From Halobacteriovorax sp. (GTDB lineage Bacteria > Bdellovibrionota > Bacteriovoracia > Bacteriovoracales > Bacteriovoracaceae): a DNA stretch of 64,000 bases. The stretch lies in the NCBI GenBank assembly GCA_002720865.1, contig PBIO01000011.1, positions 248,001-312,000 of the forward strand, written 5' to 3'. Shown here in pieces: positions 1 to 7,980 of the stretch. Positions within the stretch are counted from its first letter, which is position 1. Every line of letters begins with the position of its first letter. Both the position numbers and the translations under genes were made by a program. A model generated the notes under the pieces. The model did no database searches and was not told where the DNA came from. It saw only the letters and a list, made by a program, of their open reading frames with translations.

Positions 1-291
1 TAAGACCTTATTCCCAGCCTTATTAACCGACTTCCAGCCTTCATAAAAGCAGCCACCAGGAAGACAAGTCACATCAAAAGTATCACCCTTTGAATCTATT
101 GAAGACCAGCCTATATTTTCACAGTCTCCGGACTTGCAGTTATTATTTAAAAAATAAAACCCACCCATTTCTTGCATAAACCAACCGTCAGTAAAGCAAT
201 CATCACCCTTACAGCTGATTGAGTATTTTTTTGAAGCGGCAAATGAATTAACAGAAATAAGAAAAAAGAAAAGAATGCTTAAGACTTTCAT
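1..291 (-). CDS. Secreted protein with Cys/Gly-Trp repeats (3' end cut by window edge)
   Basis: An open frame of 97 codons runs on the minus strand from an ATG at 291 off the left edge, so the C-terminus is missing. The first 19 or so residues (MKVLSILFFFLISVNSFAA) form a clear signal peptide, so the product is exported. The mature part repeats a pattern of two cysteines followed by Gly-Trp: CKGDDCFTDGW, CKSGDCENIGW and CLPGGCFYEGW, spaced about 28-30 residues apart. The paired cysteines suggest small disulfide-stapled repeats. I do not recognise the family. An inverted repeat lies just upstream of the start, and an AGGA possible ribosome site sits in its loop. Confidence 0.75.
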   Translation of the reverse strand, partial: MKVLSILFFFLISVNSFAASKKYSISCKGDDCFTDGWFMQEMGGFYFLNNNCKSGDCENIGWSSIDSKGDTFDVTCLPGGCFYEGWKSVNKAGNKVL

Positions 292-294
292 TGA

Positions 295-318
295 GGGGGT
301 CCTGATTAAAGTACCCCC
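295..318. other. G/C hairpin between two minus-strand genes
   Basis: GGGGGT at 295-300 is complementary to ACCCCC at 313-318 with a 12-base loop. It lies between the stop of the cytochrome-like gene (333) and the start of the left-edge secreted gene (291). The AGGA likely serving as ribosome site for the left-edge gene lies in the loop and the 3' arm on the transcript. No T run follows, so a simple terminator is unlikely. A role in translation or RNA processing is inference. Confidence 0.35.
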
Positions 319-332
319 ATATTGTAGGAAAC

Positions 333-1478
333 TTAATTTCCAAATTCAATGGTCCACCACTGTTGAATAAGATTACAAGGTGAGCCATTAACGCTACCGC
401 AAATATTTCCACCAGGGTGTCCAAGTCCATTAAAACTTCCAGCAGGCATCCTAACAAATTGATTATTAGTAGCTGTTCCACCTGCAGCGGGAGTTGGCTC
501 AAGTAAGTTATTAAAATGAATATCGTAGTTCACCGCGTGGCAAGAAGAGCACTGCGTCTCAAGAATTGGTCTTAAATTCGCTTGATAGAAATTAAAGCCT
601 GCACTTGAGGTCGTATAGGCCGCAAAAGTGATAGGAGTTTGATTGATAAGATAGTCTTGATTGTTTGAAGACGCATAAGCATAAAGTTGATGAGTTGTAC
701 CATCTCTATAACTTAGTGGAACATAAAACTGAAAGGCATGGTTTCCAGCATAGCCTCCATTAAATCCAGGATTCGCAGCGATTGTTGAACCTATAAAAGT
801 TCCAGCTCCTCCCTGCTGACCATCAAGATAAAATTTTACAGTGACGAGCTCTCCAACATTAGATGGGTTTGCGGCCCATCCAGTAATCTTTCCTAGTGAT
901 GTTATATCTAAAATATCACCGGTAGGGTCAGTATTCGTATTATTGTTATTATTATTGCTTCCAGGGTTTTCTAATTCATACCACTGAATAACCACATCAC
1001 AAATTGGATCGGCCACACCAGATGGACATCTGTTCCCTCCCGTATGCGCCGTTATTCCTTGAATTTTATTCATCAGGTTATTTTGAACTCCTGAAGTTCC
1101 TACCATCATCATTTGTCTCATATTTTGGTACTCATAAATTGTAATAGGAGCTTGAACGGGTGGATTGTTTTGTGGGAGATCATGACAAAACATACAGTTG
1201 TTTTCAAAAGTTGTTTTAACTGTTTGTTCAAAAAAGTCCTCGGCAGCCGTCGTATTGCCGCCAGTATTATTATTATTGTTATTATTGTTGTTGTTAGTAT
1301 TGTTACCGGTATTATTGGTTCCACTATTTCCGCTCACCTGCTCATCTTCTGAGCTCGCAGATTTTCTAGCCGTCTTCTTTGGGGACTGAACTACACAATG
1401 GGTGTAAGAAAAAAGGATTGTTAAAACAAGTGTCACCGACCCAATGACTTGAAGCCATTTTCTATTTTCACTATTCAT
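333..1478 (-). CDS. Membrane-anchored protein with two CxxCH modules
   Basis: 381 residues. One hydrophobic segment (about 11-27) precedes Cys28; this is not a good lipobox, so an uncleaved anchor is as likely as a lipoprotein. A Ser/Asn-rich linker with a long Asn run follows (about 40-75). Two haem-type motifs, CMFCH (95-99) and CSSCH (310-314), each begin a similar module of about 80 residues that ends in a Cys pair and an I-Q-W motif (151-166 and 360-375), so the protein looks internally duplicated. Between them lies a beta-rich segment (about 190-290) with a GWAANP start and a FYLDG motif. c-type cytochrome function is inferred from CxxCH only; axial ligands cannot be assigned. A GGGAGA ribosome site precedes the ATG. 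Confidence 0.8.
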   Translation of the reverse strand: MNSENRKWLQVIGSVTLVLTILFSYTHCVVQSPKKTARKSASSEDEQVSGNSGTNNTGNNTNNNNNNNNNNTGGNTTAAEDFFEQTVKTTFENNCMFCHDLPQNNPPVQAPITIYEYQNMRQMMMVGTSGVQNNLMNKIQGITAHTGGNRCPSGVADPICDVVIQWYELENPGSNNNNNNTNTDPTGDILDITSLGKITGWAANPSNVGELVTVKFYLDGQQGGAGTFIGSTIAANPGFNGGYAGNHAFQFYVPLSYRDGTTHQLYAYASSNNQDYLINQTPITFAAYTTSSAGFNFYQANLRPILETQCSSCHAVNYDIHFNNLLEPTPAAGGTATNNQFVRMPAGSFNGLGHPGGNICGSVNGSPCNLIQQWWTIEFGN

Positions 1479-1564
1479 AGGTTCTCCCGTGCCGCTACCG
1501 ACTACCTTTGAAGTTGCTCTAACCTTTCGGAATAATGAATGTTCTAAGTTAATGACTCAGGTAT

Positions 1565-1756
1565 TTACTTGGGCTTACAAGTCTTTGAAATATCGTCTTT
1601 CTTGGAATTCTCTATGGCCTTTTCTTCGGCCACAGCTGCTTTTCTAAAGGCATCTATGGACGATTCTGTGTCGACGCTTAAAATGCCTTTTGCTACGGGA
1701 ATCATTTTATTCCCGTTAGCAAAGTAGGCTGAATTTATTTGGATAGCATTTTTCAT
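1565..1756 (-). CDS. Small protein downstream of korB
   Basis: A 63-codon frame begins 6 bases after the korB stop, so it probably belongs to the korAB transcript. The product is soluble, with no signal peptide or membrane helix, and the central part (EKAIENSKKDD) is charged. I recognise no domain. Tight coupling to korB supports a real gene, but length and lack of homology recognition leave doubt. There is no obvious ribosome site other than translation re-initiation from korB. Confidence 0.5.
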   Translation of the reverse strand: MKNAIQINSAYFANGNKMIPVAKGILSVDTESSIDAFRKAAVAEEKAIENSKKDDISKTCKPK

Positions 1757-1762
1757 AGGGTT

Positions 1763-2764
1763 TTATTCAACAACCCAGGTGTCACCAGAATTAAGAAGGG
1801 CCGTCATATCCCCCTCTCCTTTCTTAGCTTTAACATCAGCAAGCTGATCATTAAGCTGCTGATCATAAACCACATCAGGAACCCTTCTTAGAACCCCAAG
1901 AGGAACCGGAAGCTCTCCGCGCATTTCAGCTAGGATTTGAGCCACAATAGGATTAGTTTCATCATGAACAAGAAGTTCAGATTCATCTACATCACTTAGG
2001 GCCACAACAGTTGGCTTATTATCGACAAGCTTAATCCCTTTATCTTTTTCTTTTCCAAAGATAAGCGGCTTTCCATTCTCAATTCGAACAGTATGCTCAT
2101 CTCGAGTAGCTCTATTAGTTTGAAGATCGTGAACCTTATCATTGAAGATCACACAGTTTTGGAAAACTTCAATAAAAGAAGTTCCCTCATGCTTTGAAGC
2201 TTCAACAAAAGTATCAATCATATGCTTTGGATCAGTATCAATAGTTCTAGCGAAGAAAGTTGATCCTGCTCCAAGGGCAAGAGAAGCGGGATTAAAAGCC
2301 CTATCTAATGATCCGTAAGGACTAGATTTAGTATTTAGTCCTGGTCTTGAAGTTGGTGAATACTGTCCCTTAGTAAGACCGTAGATCTCATTATTAAATA
2401 GGATAATATTAATATTTACGTTTCTTCTGATAACGTGAATAAGGTGGTTACCACCAATTGAAAGACCGTCGCCGTCACCAGTGATTTGCCATACTTCAAG
2501 CTCAGGATTCGTCGCCTTAATTGCCGTAGCAAAAGCTGGCGCTCTTCCGTGAATCGTATGCATACCATAGGTATTCATATAGTAAGGAAAACGCGAAGAG
2601 CAACCAATCCCTGAAACAAAGACCATGTCTTCTTTTTTCTTACCAATTTTAGTCATGGCCATTTGTACTGAAGATAAAATGGCATAGTCACCGCACCCAG
2701 GGCACCAACGTACTTCCTGGTCACTAATAAAATCTTTTTTCTTATAAGTTGGATTGTCAGTCAT
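1763..2764 (-). CDS. korB: 2-oxoacid:ferredoxin oxidoreductase, beta (TPP) subunit
   Basis: 333 residues, the usual length for KorB/PorB-type beta subunits. This subunit binds thiamine diphosphate and, with KorA, oxidatively decarboxylates a 2-oxoacid (probably 2-oxoglutarate) to the acyl-CoA with electrons passing to ferredoxin. Visible marks are WCPGCGDYAI (20-29, cysteines of the iron-sulfur site), GDGDGLSIGGNH (96-107, TPP/Mg binding) and NNEIYGLTKGQYSPTS (124-139), which is typical of the 2-oxoglutarate branch. It lies 9 bases downstream of korA. Substrate assignment is by resemblance only; pyruvate or branched-chain oxoacids are not excluded. Confidence 0.92.
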   Translation of the reverse strand: MTDNPTYKKKDFISDQEVRWCPGCGDYAILSSVQMAMTKIGKKKEDMVFVSGIGCSSRFPYYMNTYGMHTIHGRAPAFATAIKATNPELEVWQITGDGDGLSIGGNHLIHVIRRNVNINIILFNNEIYGLTKGQYSPTSRPGLNTKSSPYGSLDRAFNPASLALGAGSTFFARTIDTDPKHMIDTFVEASKHEGTSFIEVFQNCVIFNDKVHDLQTNRATRDEHTVRIENGKPLIFGKEKDKGIKLVDNKPTVVALSDVDESELLVHDETNPIVAQILAEMRGELPVPLGVLRRVPDVVYDQQLNDQLADVKAKKGEGDMTALLNSGDTWVVE

Positions 2765-2773
2765 AATTACCTC

Positions 2774-4609
2774 TTAAAGTGTTTCTAGTTCGCGGTTAAG
2801 CATGTCTACTAGTTCTGAAATCTTGAATGGTAACCCTTGAATCTTAGAGTAACCAAGCGCTCCAACTTCATACTTTGCGTTTAATATTCCTCTCATTTGA
2901 CCATTATTAAGTTCTGCAACAATAACCTTCTTAAAGCTTTTTAAGACTTTTTCCATATTGGCTGGCATTGGGTTGATATACTTAATATGACAAAGTGAAA
3001 CTTTTTTACCTTGATCTTGAAGAGTCTTCACGGCCATTCTTGTAGCTCCATAAGTTCCTCCCCAACTAACAAGTAAGATATCTCCAGACTCTTCTCCTTC
3101 CACTCCTTGCGCAGGAATCAAAGAAGCTGCCTTATCTACCTTTTCTTGTCTTAATTTTACCATATGCTCGTGGTTATCAGGATCATAAGAAACATTTCCT
3201 GTACCATCAGCTTTTTCAAGACCACCAACTCTATGCTCATAACCTGGCTGCCCAGGAATGGCCCAAGGTCTAGCTAGATTTTCATCTCTGCTATAGGCAA
3301 GGAACTCCTCACCTTCTGGCTTAGCACCTTTAAGCTGCTTATGTTTAATTGGTCCAAATTCTTTTGTTAGATCAGGAATCTTCCATGGCTCAGCACCGTT
3401 AGCGATATAACCATCAGTCATAAGCATAGCTGGAGTCATCGTTTCAAGAGAAAGTCTTGAAGCTTCATAAGCCATTTCAAAACAGTCCCCTGGTTTTGAG
3501 GCGGCCACAACGATCATTGGTGATTCACCGTTTCTACCAAACATACAAAGATTTAAATCTGATTGTTCTGTTTTAGTTGGAAGACCTGTCGAAGGACCAC
3601 CACGTTGAATATTTACACATACCATTGGAAGTTCGTAAATCATGGCAAGACCAAGAGCCTCGCCCTTAAGAGCAATACCAGGACCTGATGAAGTCGTAAT
3701 CGCTAAGGCACCTGCGTAAGCAGCGCCAATGGCTGAACAACAAGCTGCAATCTCATCTTCCGCCTGAAAAGTCTTAACTCCCATATTTTTATGCTTTGAA
3801 AGTTCATGAAGAACGTCTGAAGCAGGAGTAATAGGGTAAGAACCTAGGAAAAGTTCAAGACCTGCTGAATGAGCGGCCTGAATAAATCCCCAAGCAGTTG
3901 CCGTGTTTCCGTTGATCTGTCTGTATTTACCAGGAGTGATTCTAGCCGCCGGAACTTTATAAGCCGTTCCAATTGCTTCAATTGTATCAGCAAAGTTCCA
4001 ACCCGCTTTTAGAGCTTTAACGTTGGCATCAACAAGCTCAGGCTTTTTGCCAAACTTTTCTTCTACCCACTTAATCGTGGCATCGAGCTCACGTCCGTAC
4101 ATAAAGTAAGTCATACCTAGAGCGTAAAAGTTTTTACATCTAGCTTTAGACTTATTATCTAATTCTGATTCAGTAAGAGCTTCAAGAGTCTGACTCGTAA
4201 TCTGAGCCTCAATCACTTTAAAACCTTCCATCTCTGGAGTTCCAAGAGGAGTTCCTTCGTAACCAGCTTTTTCGATATTCTTTGCATCAAATGAATCGAT
4301 ATTTAAAATAATTGTTCCGCCCTTCTTAACCGAACGAAGGTTAGCTTTTAAAGCTGCCGGGTTCATGGCCACTAAAACATCTGGCTCATCACCGGGAGTG
4401 TTAATTTCACTGGCTCCAATATGAACTTGGAAACCAGAAACACCAGCAACGGTTCCAATAGGAGCACGAATTTCAGCTGGAAAATCAGGGAAAGTGGCAA
4501 TGTCATTACCCATAAGGGCTGACGTGTTTGAAAATTGAGTACCAGTCAACTGCATACCATCCCCGGAATCGCCGGAGAAACGGATGACTACACTGTCGAG
4601 TTCTTGCAT
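2774..4609 (-). CDS. korA: 2-oxoacid:ferredoxin oxidoreductase, fused gamma-alpha subunit
   Basis: 611 residues. The N-terminal 190 or so residues are the gamma domain, opening with VVIRFSGDSGDGMQLTG; from about 215 comes the pyrimidine-binding alpha domain with GSYPITPASD, the TSSGPG motif and the IQRGGPSTGLPTKTEQ segment typical of KorA. The C-terminal part carries the transketolase-C-like fold. Together with KorB it forms a two-subunit KGOR/OFOR. No ferredoxin-like delta subunit is adjacent, as is usual in the two-subunit type. The start follows AAGGAC at suitable spacing. It is the first gene of the operon, with a promoter at 4635-4663. Confidence 0.93.
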   Translation of the reverse strand: MQELDSVVIRFSGDSGDGMQLTGTQFSNTSALMGNDIATFPDFPAEIRAPIGTVAGVSGFQVHIGASEINTPGDEPDVLVAMNPAALKANLRSVKKGGTIILNIDSFDAKNIEKAGYEGTPLGTPEMEGFKVIEAQITSQTLEALTESELDNKSKARCKNFYALGMTYFMYGRELDATIKWVEEKFGKKPELVDANVKALKAGWNFADTIEAIGTAYKVPAARITPGKYRQINGNTATAWGFIQAAHSAGLELFLGSYPITPASDVLHELSKHKNMGVKTFQAEDEIAACCSAIGAAYAGALAITTSSGPGIALKGEALGLAMIYELPMVCVNIQRGGPSTGLPTKTEQSDLNLCMFGRNGESPMIVVAASKPGDCFEMAYEASRLSLETMTPAMLMTDGYIANGAEPWKIPDLTKEFGPIKHKQLKGAKPEGEEFLAYSRDENLARPWAIPGQPGYEHRVGGLEKADGTGNVSYDPDNHEHMVKLRQEKVDKAASLIPAQGVEGEESGDILLVSWGGTYGATRMAVKTLQDQGKKVSLCHIKYINPMPANMEKVLKSFKKVIVAELNNGQMRGILNAKYEVGALGYSKIQGLPFKISELVDMLNRELETL

Positions 4610-4634
4610 TAGGAAAGTCCTTTAAAAAAACACT

Positions 4635-4663
4635 ATTAAAAAATTTCGAGTTTACCTTAACAA
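4635..4663 (-). promoter_or_regulatory. Probable sigma-70-type promoter of korAB
   Basis: On the minus strand TTGTTA (-35, plus-strand 4658-4663) is followed after exactly 17 bases by TTTAAT (-10, 4635-4640). The -10 lies about 25 bases upstream of the korA ATG, giving a short leader. Match to consensus is 4/6 and 5/6. No transcript data are available. Confidence 0.45.
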
Positions 4664-4850
4664 TTATCGCCGGTTTTGACTTCTTAAAAAGGTGGAAAAA
4701 CTTGCTTTTAAAGCTCTGTGACGGGAGTTGTTTACTTTTTGACTCACGCACCAAGTAATATCATCAGGAATTTTTATTTGATCCTTTAGTTAGGTCTAAG
4801 GACACGGCGCGATGTTTGTTCGCTTCCGCTCTAGGTTAAGCTTAAACCTA

Positions 4851-5978
4851 ATGAGAATCGCCTTTAATGCCTCACTTTTATACGATGCCCAACTTAGGGG
4901 ATGGAACCGCTATACAGTGTCTTTACTGCGGGAACTTAAGACCCAAGGTATCAACTTGTTCCTATACAGTAGAAAAGCAGTTCACCCTGAGATCAAAAAG
5001 CTCCTCGGACCTGAGAATATCACATACCGAGAAGCTCCTCATGTAAATTACTTTATCTGGGAACAAAGAACCTTAGTAAAATGGTGCCAAGAAGACCGGA
5101 TTGACCTACTTCACTCGCCTTTTAATTACGGCCTTCCCTCTTCTTCCCCTTGCCCAAAAGTCTTAACTCTTCATGATGTTATTGAAGAGAAGTATTATAG
5201 ACCTTTTCAGAGCCTAATTTCTAAAATTAAACCTTCCTCAATTAAATACCGCTATCTTCAAAGCTCTGCCCCTAAAAATGCGGATCATATCATTACTGTA
5301 AGTTTTCATGCCAAGAATGATATTAAAGAGTTCTATAAAGTTCCTGAAGAAAAAATAGATGTTACTTATGAGTCACACCCTCAAGAGTTTGAAAAAAAAC
5401 TTAGCCCTGAAGAAAAGGTTCAGATCCTATCTAAATACAAAGTGAACTACCCCTTTATTTTTTATATTGGGGGCTTTGATCAAAGAAAGAATATCCCCTT
5501 CTTGTTAGAAGCTTTTGCTAAGGCCAGCTTACCTGAACACCGCCTGGTCTTAGGAGGCTCAGGAGACTCAACTGAACTTCAAAGAAAAGCTTCCGACCTT
5601 GGGATAAATGCTTTTGTTCATTTCACTGGATATATTGACGATCTAGATCTTCCAGCTTTTTATCAAAGTGCCGACGCTTTTGCCTACCCATCCCTATATG
5701 AAGGTTTTGGATTACAAGTTTGTGAGTCCATGGCAAGTGCCTGCCCAACTTTAGTTAGTGACCGAGGCTCCCTACCTGAAGTCTTAGGCGAAGGAGGTCT
5801 TTATTTTGATTTAGACGATCCCAGGGCCCTTGCCGAGATGATGTCTAAGATTTCACAAAATCCTGACCTAAAGGCAGAACTGTCTGAACAGGCCCTAAAA
5901 CGCTCTAAAGCCTTTAGCTGGGCAAATACAGCTTTGCAAACTATCGAAATCTATAAAAGAATTTTAAATAAGAACTAA
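4851..5978 (+). CDS. Glycosyltransferase, GT4 type (GT-B fold)
   Basis: 375 residues from the ATG at 4851 ([12 protein letters not shown]); an upstream in-frame ATG at 4812 would add 13 basic residues unlike the family start, so I prefer 4851, although neither start has a strong ribosome site. The C-terminal half has the GT4 signature: [20 protein letters not shown], then [21 protein letters not shown] and the [17 protein letters not shown] nucleotide-sugar site with its Glu. It probably transfers a sugar from a nucleotide donor to a cell-surface glycan or lipid. Donor and acceptor cannot be told. It stands alone, divergent from korAB. Confidence 0.88.
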   Translation: MRIAFNASLLYDAQLRGWNRYTVSLLRELKTQGINLFLYSRKAVHPEIKKLLGPENITYREAPHVNYFIWEQRTLVKWCQEDRIDLLHSPFNYGLPSSSPCPKVLTLHDVIEEKYYRPFQSLISKIKPSSIKYRYLQSSAPKNADHIITVSFHAKNDIKEFYKVPEEKIDVTYESHPQEFEKKLSPEEKVQILSKYKVNYPFIFYIGGFDQRKNIPFLLEAFAKASLPEHRLVLGGSGDSTELQRKASDLGINAFVHFTGYIDDLDLPAFYQSADAFAYPSLYEGFGLQVCESMASACPTLVSDRGSLPEVLGEGGLYFDLDDPRALAEMMSKISQNPDLKAELSEQALKRSKAFSWANTALQTIEIYKRILNKN

Positions 5979-6015
5979 CTTTGTAACAAAGCGCTTAGAA
6001 GTTAAACTAACCTAT

Positions 6016-6519
6016 ATGAAAAATATAATCTTAGTTATGACATTCCTAATACCGACCCTCACTTGGAGCTACGAAGTGAAATTCAATAAAGAAGAAGCTC
6101 TTAAAAAGCTCACAGATCTTCAAATCAAAGTTACTCAAAAAGATGGGACGGAGCCTCCCTTTAGTAATAAATATAACGACAATAAAAAGGAAGGTATCTA
6201 CGTCGATATCGTTTCTGGCGAGCCACTTTTTGCCTCTGTTCATAAATATGACTCTGGCTCTGGTTGGCCTGCATTTTATCAGCCTATTGATAAGGCCAAT
6301 ATTGTGGAAAAAACTGATCGAAAACTTTTTATGACGAGAACCGAGGTTCGCTCCAAACATGCGGACAGCCACCTCGGCCATGTTTTTACCGATGGGCCAA
6401 AACCCACGGGACTGCGTTACTGCATCAATTCTGCGGCCCTTAGATTTATTCCAAAAGAAGATATGGAAAAAGAAGGTTACGGAGAATTTTTAAAGGTCCT
6501 CAAAAATCCTCACAATTAA
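6016..6519 (+). CDS. msrB: Exported methionine-(R)-sulfoxide reductase
   Basis: 167 residues. A signal peptide (1-18, ending TWS) places it in the periplasm, where it would reduce Met-R-O in oxidised proteins. Family marks are [13 protein letters not shown] (80-92), [17 protein letters not shown] (108-124) and [13 protein letters not shown] (134-146), where Cys136 is the catalytic residue. The two CxxC zinc pairs of many MsrB proteins are absent (the equivalent spots read VDIVSG and VRSKHAD), so this is the zinc-free type. No second cysteine is visible for recycling, so an external reductant or sulfenic-acid route is likely. Ribosome site weak. Confidence 0.92.
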   Translation: MKNIILVMTFLIPTLTWSYEVKFNKEEALKKLTDLQIKVTQKDGTEPPFSNKYNDNKKEGIYVDIVSGEPLFASVHKYDSGSGWPAFYQPIDKANIVEKTDRKLFMTRTEVRSKHADSHLGHVFTDGPKPTGLRYCINSAALRFIPKEDMEKEGYGEFLKVLKNPHN

Positions 6520-6534
6520 CGCTACGAATCAGCA

Positions 6535-6561
6535 TTGACAAGCTTAAGGAGCTCATTTAAT
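6535..6561 (+). promoter_or_regulatory. Probable promoter of tRNA-Val
   Basis: A perfect -35 TTGACA (6535-6540) is followed after 15 bases by TTTAAT (6556-6561, 5/6 match). The tRNA begins 20 bases further on. The spacer is short; an inverted repeat GGAGCT/AGCTCC overlaps the -10 region (6548-6569). Confidence 0.5.
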
Positions 6562-6580
6562 TTAGCTCCACACTGATAGT

Positions 6581-6656
6581 GGGCGTTTAGCTCAGCTGGG
6601 AGAGCGCTACCCTTACAAGGTAGATGTCGGCGGTTCGATCCCGTCAACGCCCACCA
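6581..6656 (+). tRNA. tRNA-Val (anticodon TAC)
   Basis: The acceptor stem GGGCGTT (6581-6587) pairs with AACGCCC (6646-6652), and CCA is encoded. The D-arm has TAGCTCAGCTGGGAGAGC, the anticodon stem CTACC/GGTAG holds the loop CTTACAA with anticodon TAC, and the T-loop reads GGTTCGATCC. Length and all four arms are standard. It is a single tRNA gene between msrB and a convergent lipoprotein gene; no attachment-site duplication or integrase is visible nearby. Confidence 0.97.
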
Positions 6657-6682
6657 TTTATTCCACTAAATCCCTTACAATT

Positions 6683-7900
6683 TTAATAATTCTTACAAAA
6701 CTTTTGATTTGAATCCGGGGCGATATCCTCATGGGTCTCTAGGGAAAATACCGTATTAAGAGAATTTAGCTCCTGTGCCATATCTGCTGGAAGCATTAGC
6801 TCAATAGCATTTCTAGCTTCGAGCAAAATATTAGTCTGTAAGATTCTATTTTTTTGAAACCAAAAAATAGAAGAGTCCGATTCGTTGTCTTTTCTGAATT
6901 TACCATAAGTACAGGTTTCATAATGTTCAGTAAAAAGCATAAAGTAATTTTCCATCATCATGGCTAAATGCTCTCTATTGGTTATATAAGAATAAAAAAT
7001 GATACCTATGTTCGGTACAAAGTCTGAAATAAAATCTTCAATTGTAAAATCGTGGCTATTAGGATTCTCAAGCTCACCATAAATTAAAAAGATAGCGTAC
7101 TCCCAAGCTTTTTTTGTTTCTGGATAAACGATTTTTCTACTTACCATCTCTTTATTTTCGTATCGGGAGGATCTAAGTTCGTAATAACTTTTAGTCTTAT
7201 CGAGAGTATCAAACTCATCGATTGGATAAACATCATTTGCATGAGTTAGTTCATGAAAGAGGAGTCTTGTTAGTACTGGCTTTATAACTGCAATACTCCT
7301 CTCTTTCACATAATAGCTGGAATAAATAGTCTTATTATCTTTAACAAAATCCCAATCCGTAAAAACTTTCTTACGTTCGTCTCGAGAATATCTTCCGTCT
7401 TTTTTAAACTTAAGCTTTTTGAACTCGACTTGAGTCTTCCATAGATAAGATGCATTTAAGTAAATCATCCCCGTGGGTGTATAATAAAACGAACTGCTTA
7501 TTTCATCAGTTATAACAATTCCAGAAACTGAAGCAAAAAGGGCAAATAAAAACTTGTTATCTATATTATTTAGGTATTCTTCAAAATTTTTGGCCAAAAA
7601 ATCATGGCTAACAATTGTATTTTCTAAAACAAACTTAGTATTGATCTCCCGTCCCTTCGTACCAAGAAGTGGCACTTTTTCTGGTGTACAATCTTTTCCA
7701 AGTTTCTGAAGAGCACAGTTTCTAATGGAGCTGTAGTAAAGTGATCCTGGCTTTGCCGATACAAGCTTTTTATTACTATCGAAAAAACCTAAGTTTTTTT
7801 CAATCTCATTTTGGTGGGGTTCACCGGCAACGGGTGAAGTTTTTCTGTTTCCACAAGAAACAAGCAGAGCAATTAGAGATAGTAGAGTTAAGTATTTCAT
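6683..7900 (-). CDS. Lipoprotein with HExxH metallopeptidase motif
   Basis: 405 residues. The N-terminus has a signal peptide ending in the lipobox LVSC (Cys16), so it should be lipid-anchored, probably facing the periplasm or outside. FHELTHANDVYP (215-226) holds a zinc-binding HExxH motif (216-220). A third ligand is not certain; candidates are acidic residues further on (DFISDFVP region). No known peptidase family is recognised by eye. The gene is alone on its strand, convergent with the tRNA, and may be transcribed from the gap at 7901-7980. Function as a protease is inferred from the motif only. Confidence 0.8.
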   Translation of the reverse strand: MKYLTLLSLIALLVSCGNRKTSPVAGEPHQNEIEKNLGFFDSNKKLVSAKPGSLYYSSIRNCALQKLGKDCTPEKVPLLGTKGREINTKFVLENTIVSHDFLAKNFEEYLNNIDNKFLFALFASVSGIVITDEISSSFYYTPTGMIYLNASYLWKTQVEFKKLKFKKDGRYSRDERKKVFTDWDFVKDNKTIYSSYYVKERSIAVIKPVLTRLLFHELTHANDVYPIDEFDTLDKTKSYYELRSSRYENKEMVSRKIVYPETKKAWEYAIFLIYGELENPNSHDFTIEDFISDFVPNIGIIFYSYITNREHLAMMMENYFMLFTEHYETCTYGKFRKDNESDSSIFWFQKNRILQTNILLEARNAIELMLPADMAQELNSLNTVFSLETHEDIAPDSNQKFCKNY

Positions 7901-7980
7901 AGCTCAGGGACGCTATCACCACACCGCGTCAAAAACAATGGAATTGAAATAATTATATTCAGAAAAATCGGTAACTTAGC

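Noticed and set aside
1113-1389. Plus- and minus-strand open frames overlapping the Asn-rich region
   Set aside because: They come from the low-complexity AAT/ATT repeat of the Asn linker read in other frames.
1479-1564. Leader of the cytochrome-like gene resembling a c-di-GMP (GEMM) riboswitch
   Set aside because: A GAAA loop, an AAAG and a GGTAGCGG stretch are present, but the conserved core and a supporting pairing pattern are not clear, so I do not call it.
4506-4754. Minus-strand frame overlapping the korA start
   Set aside because: It overlaps the korA start and promoter in another frame and has no ribosome site or recognisable product.
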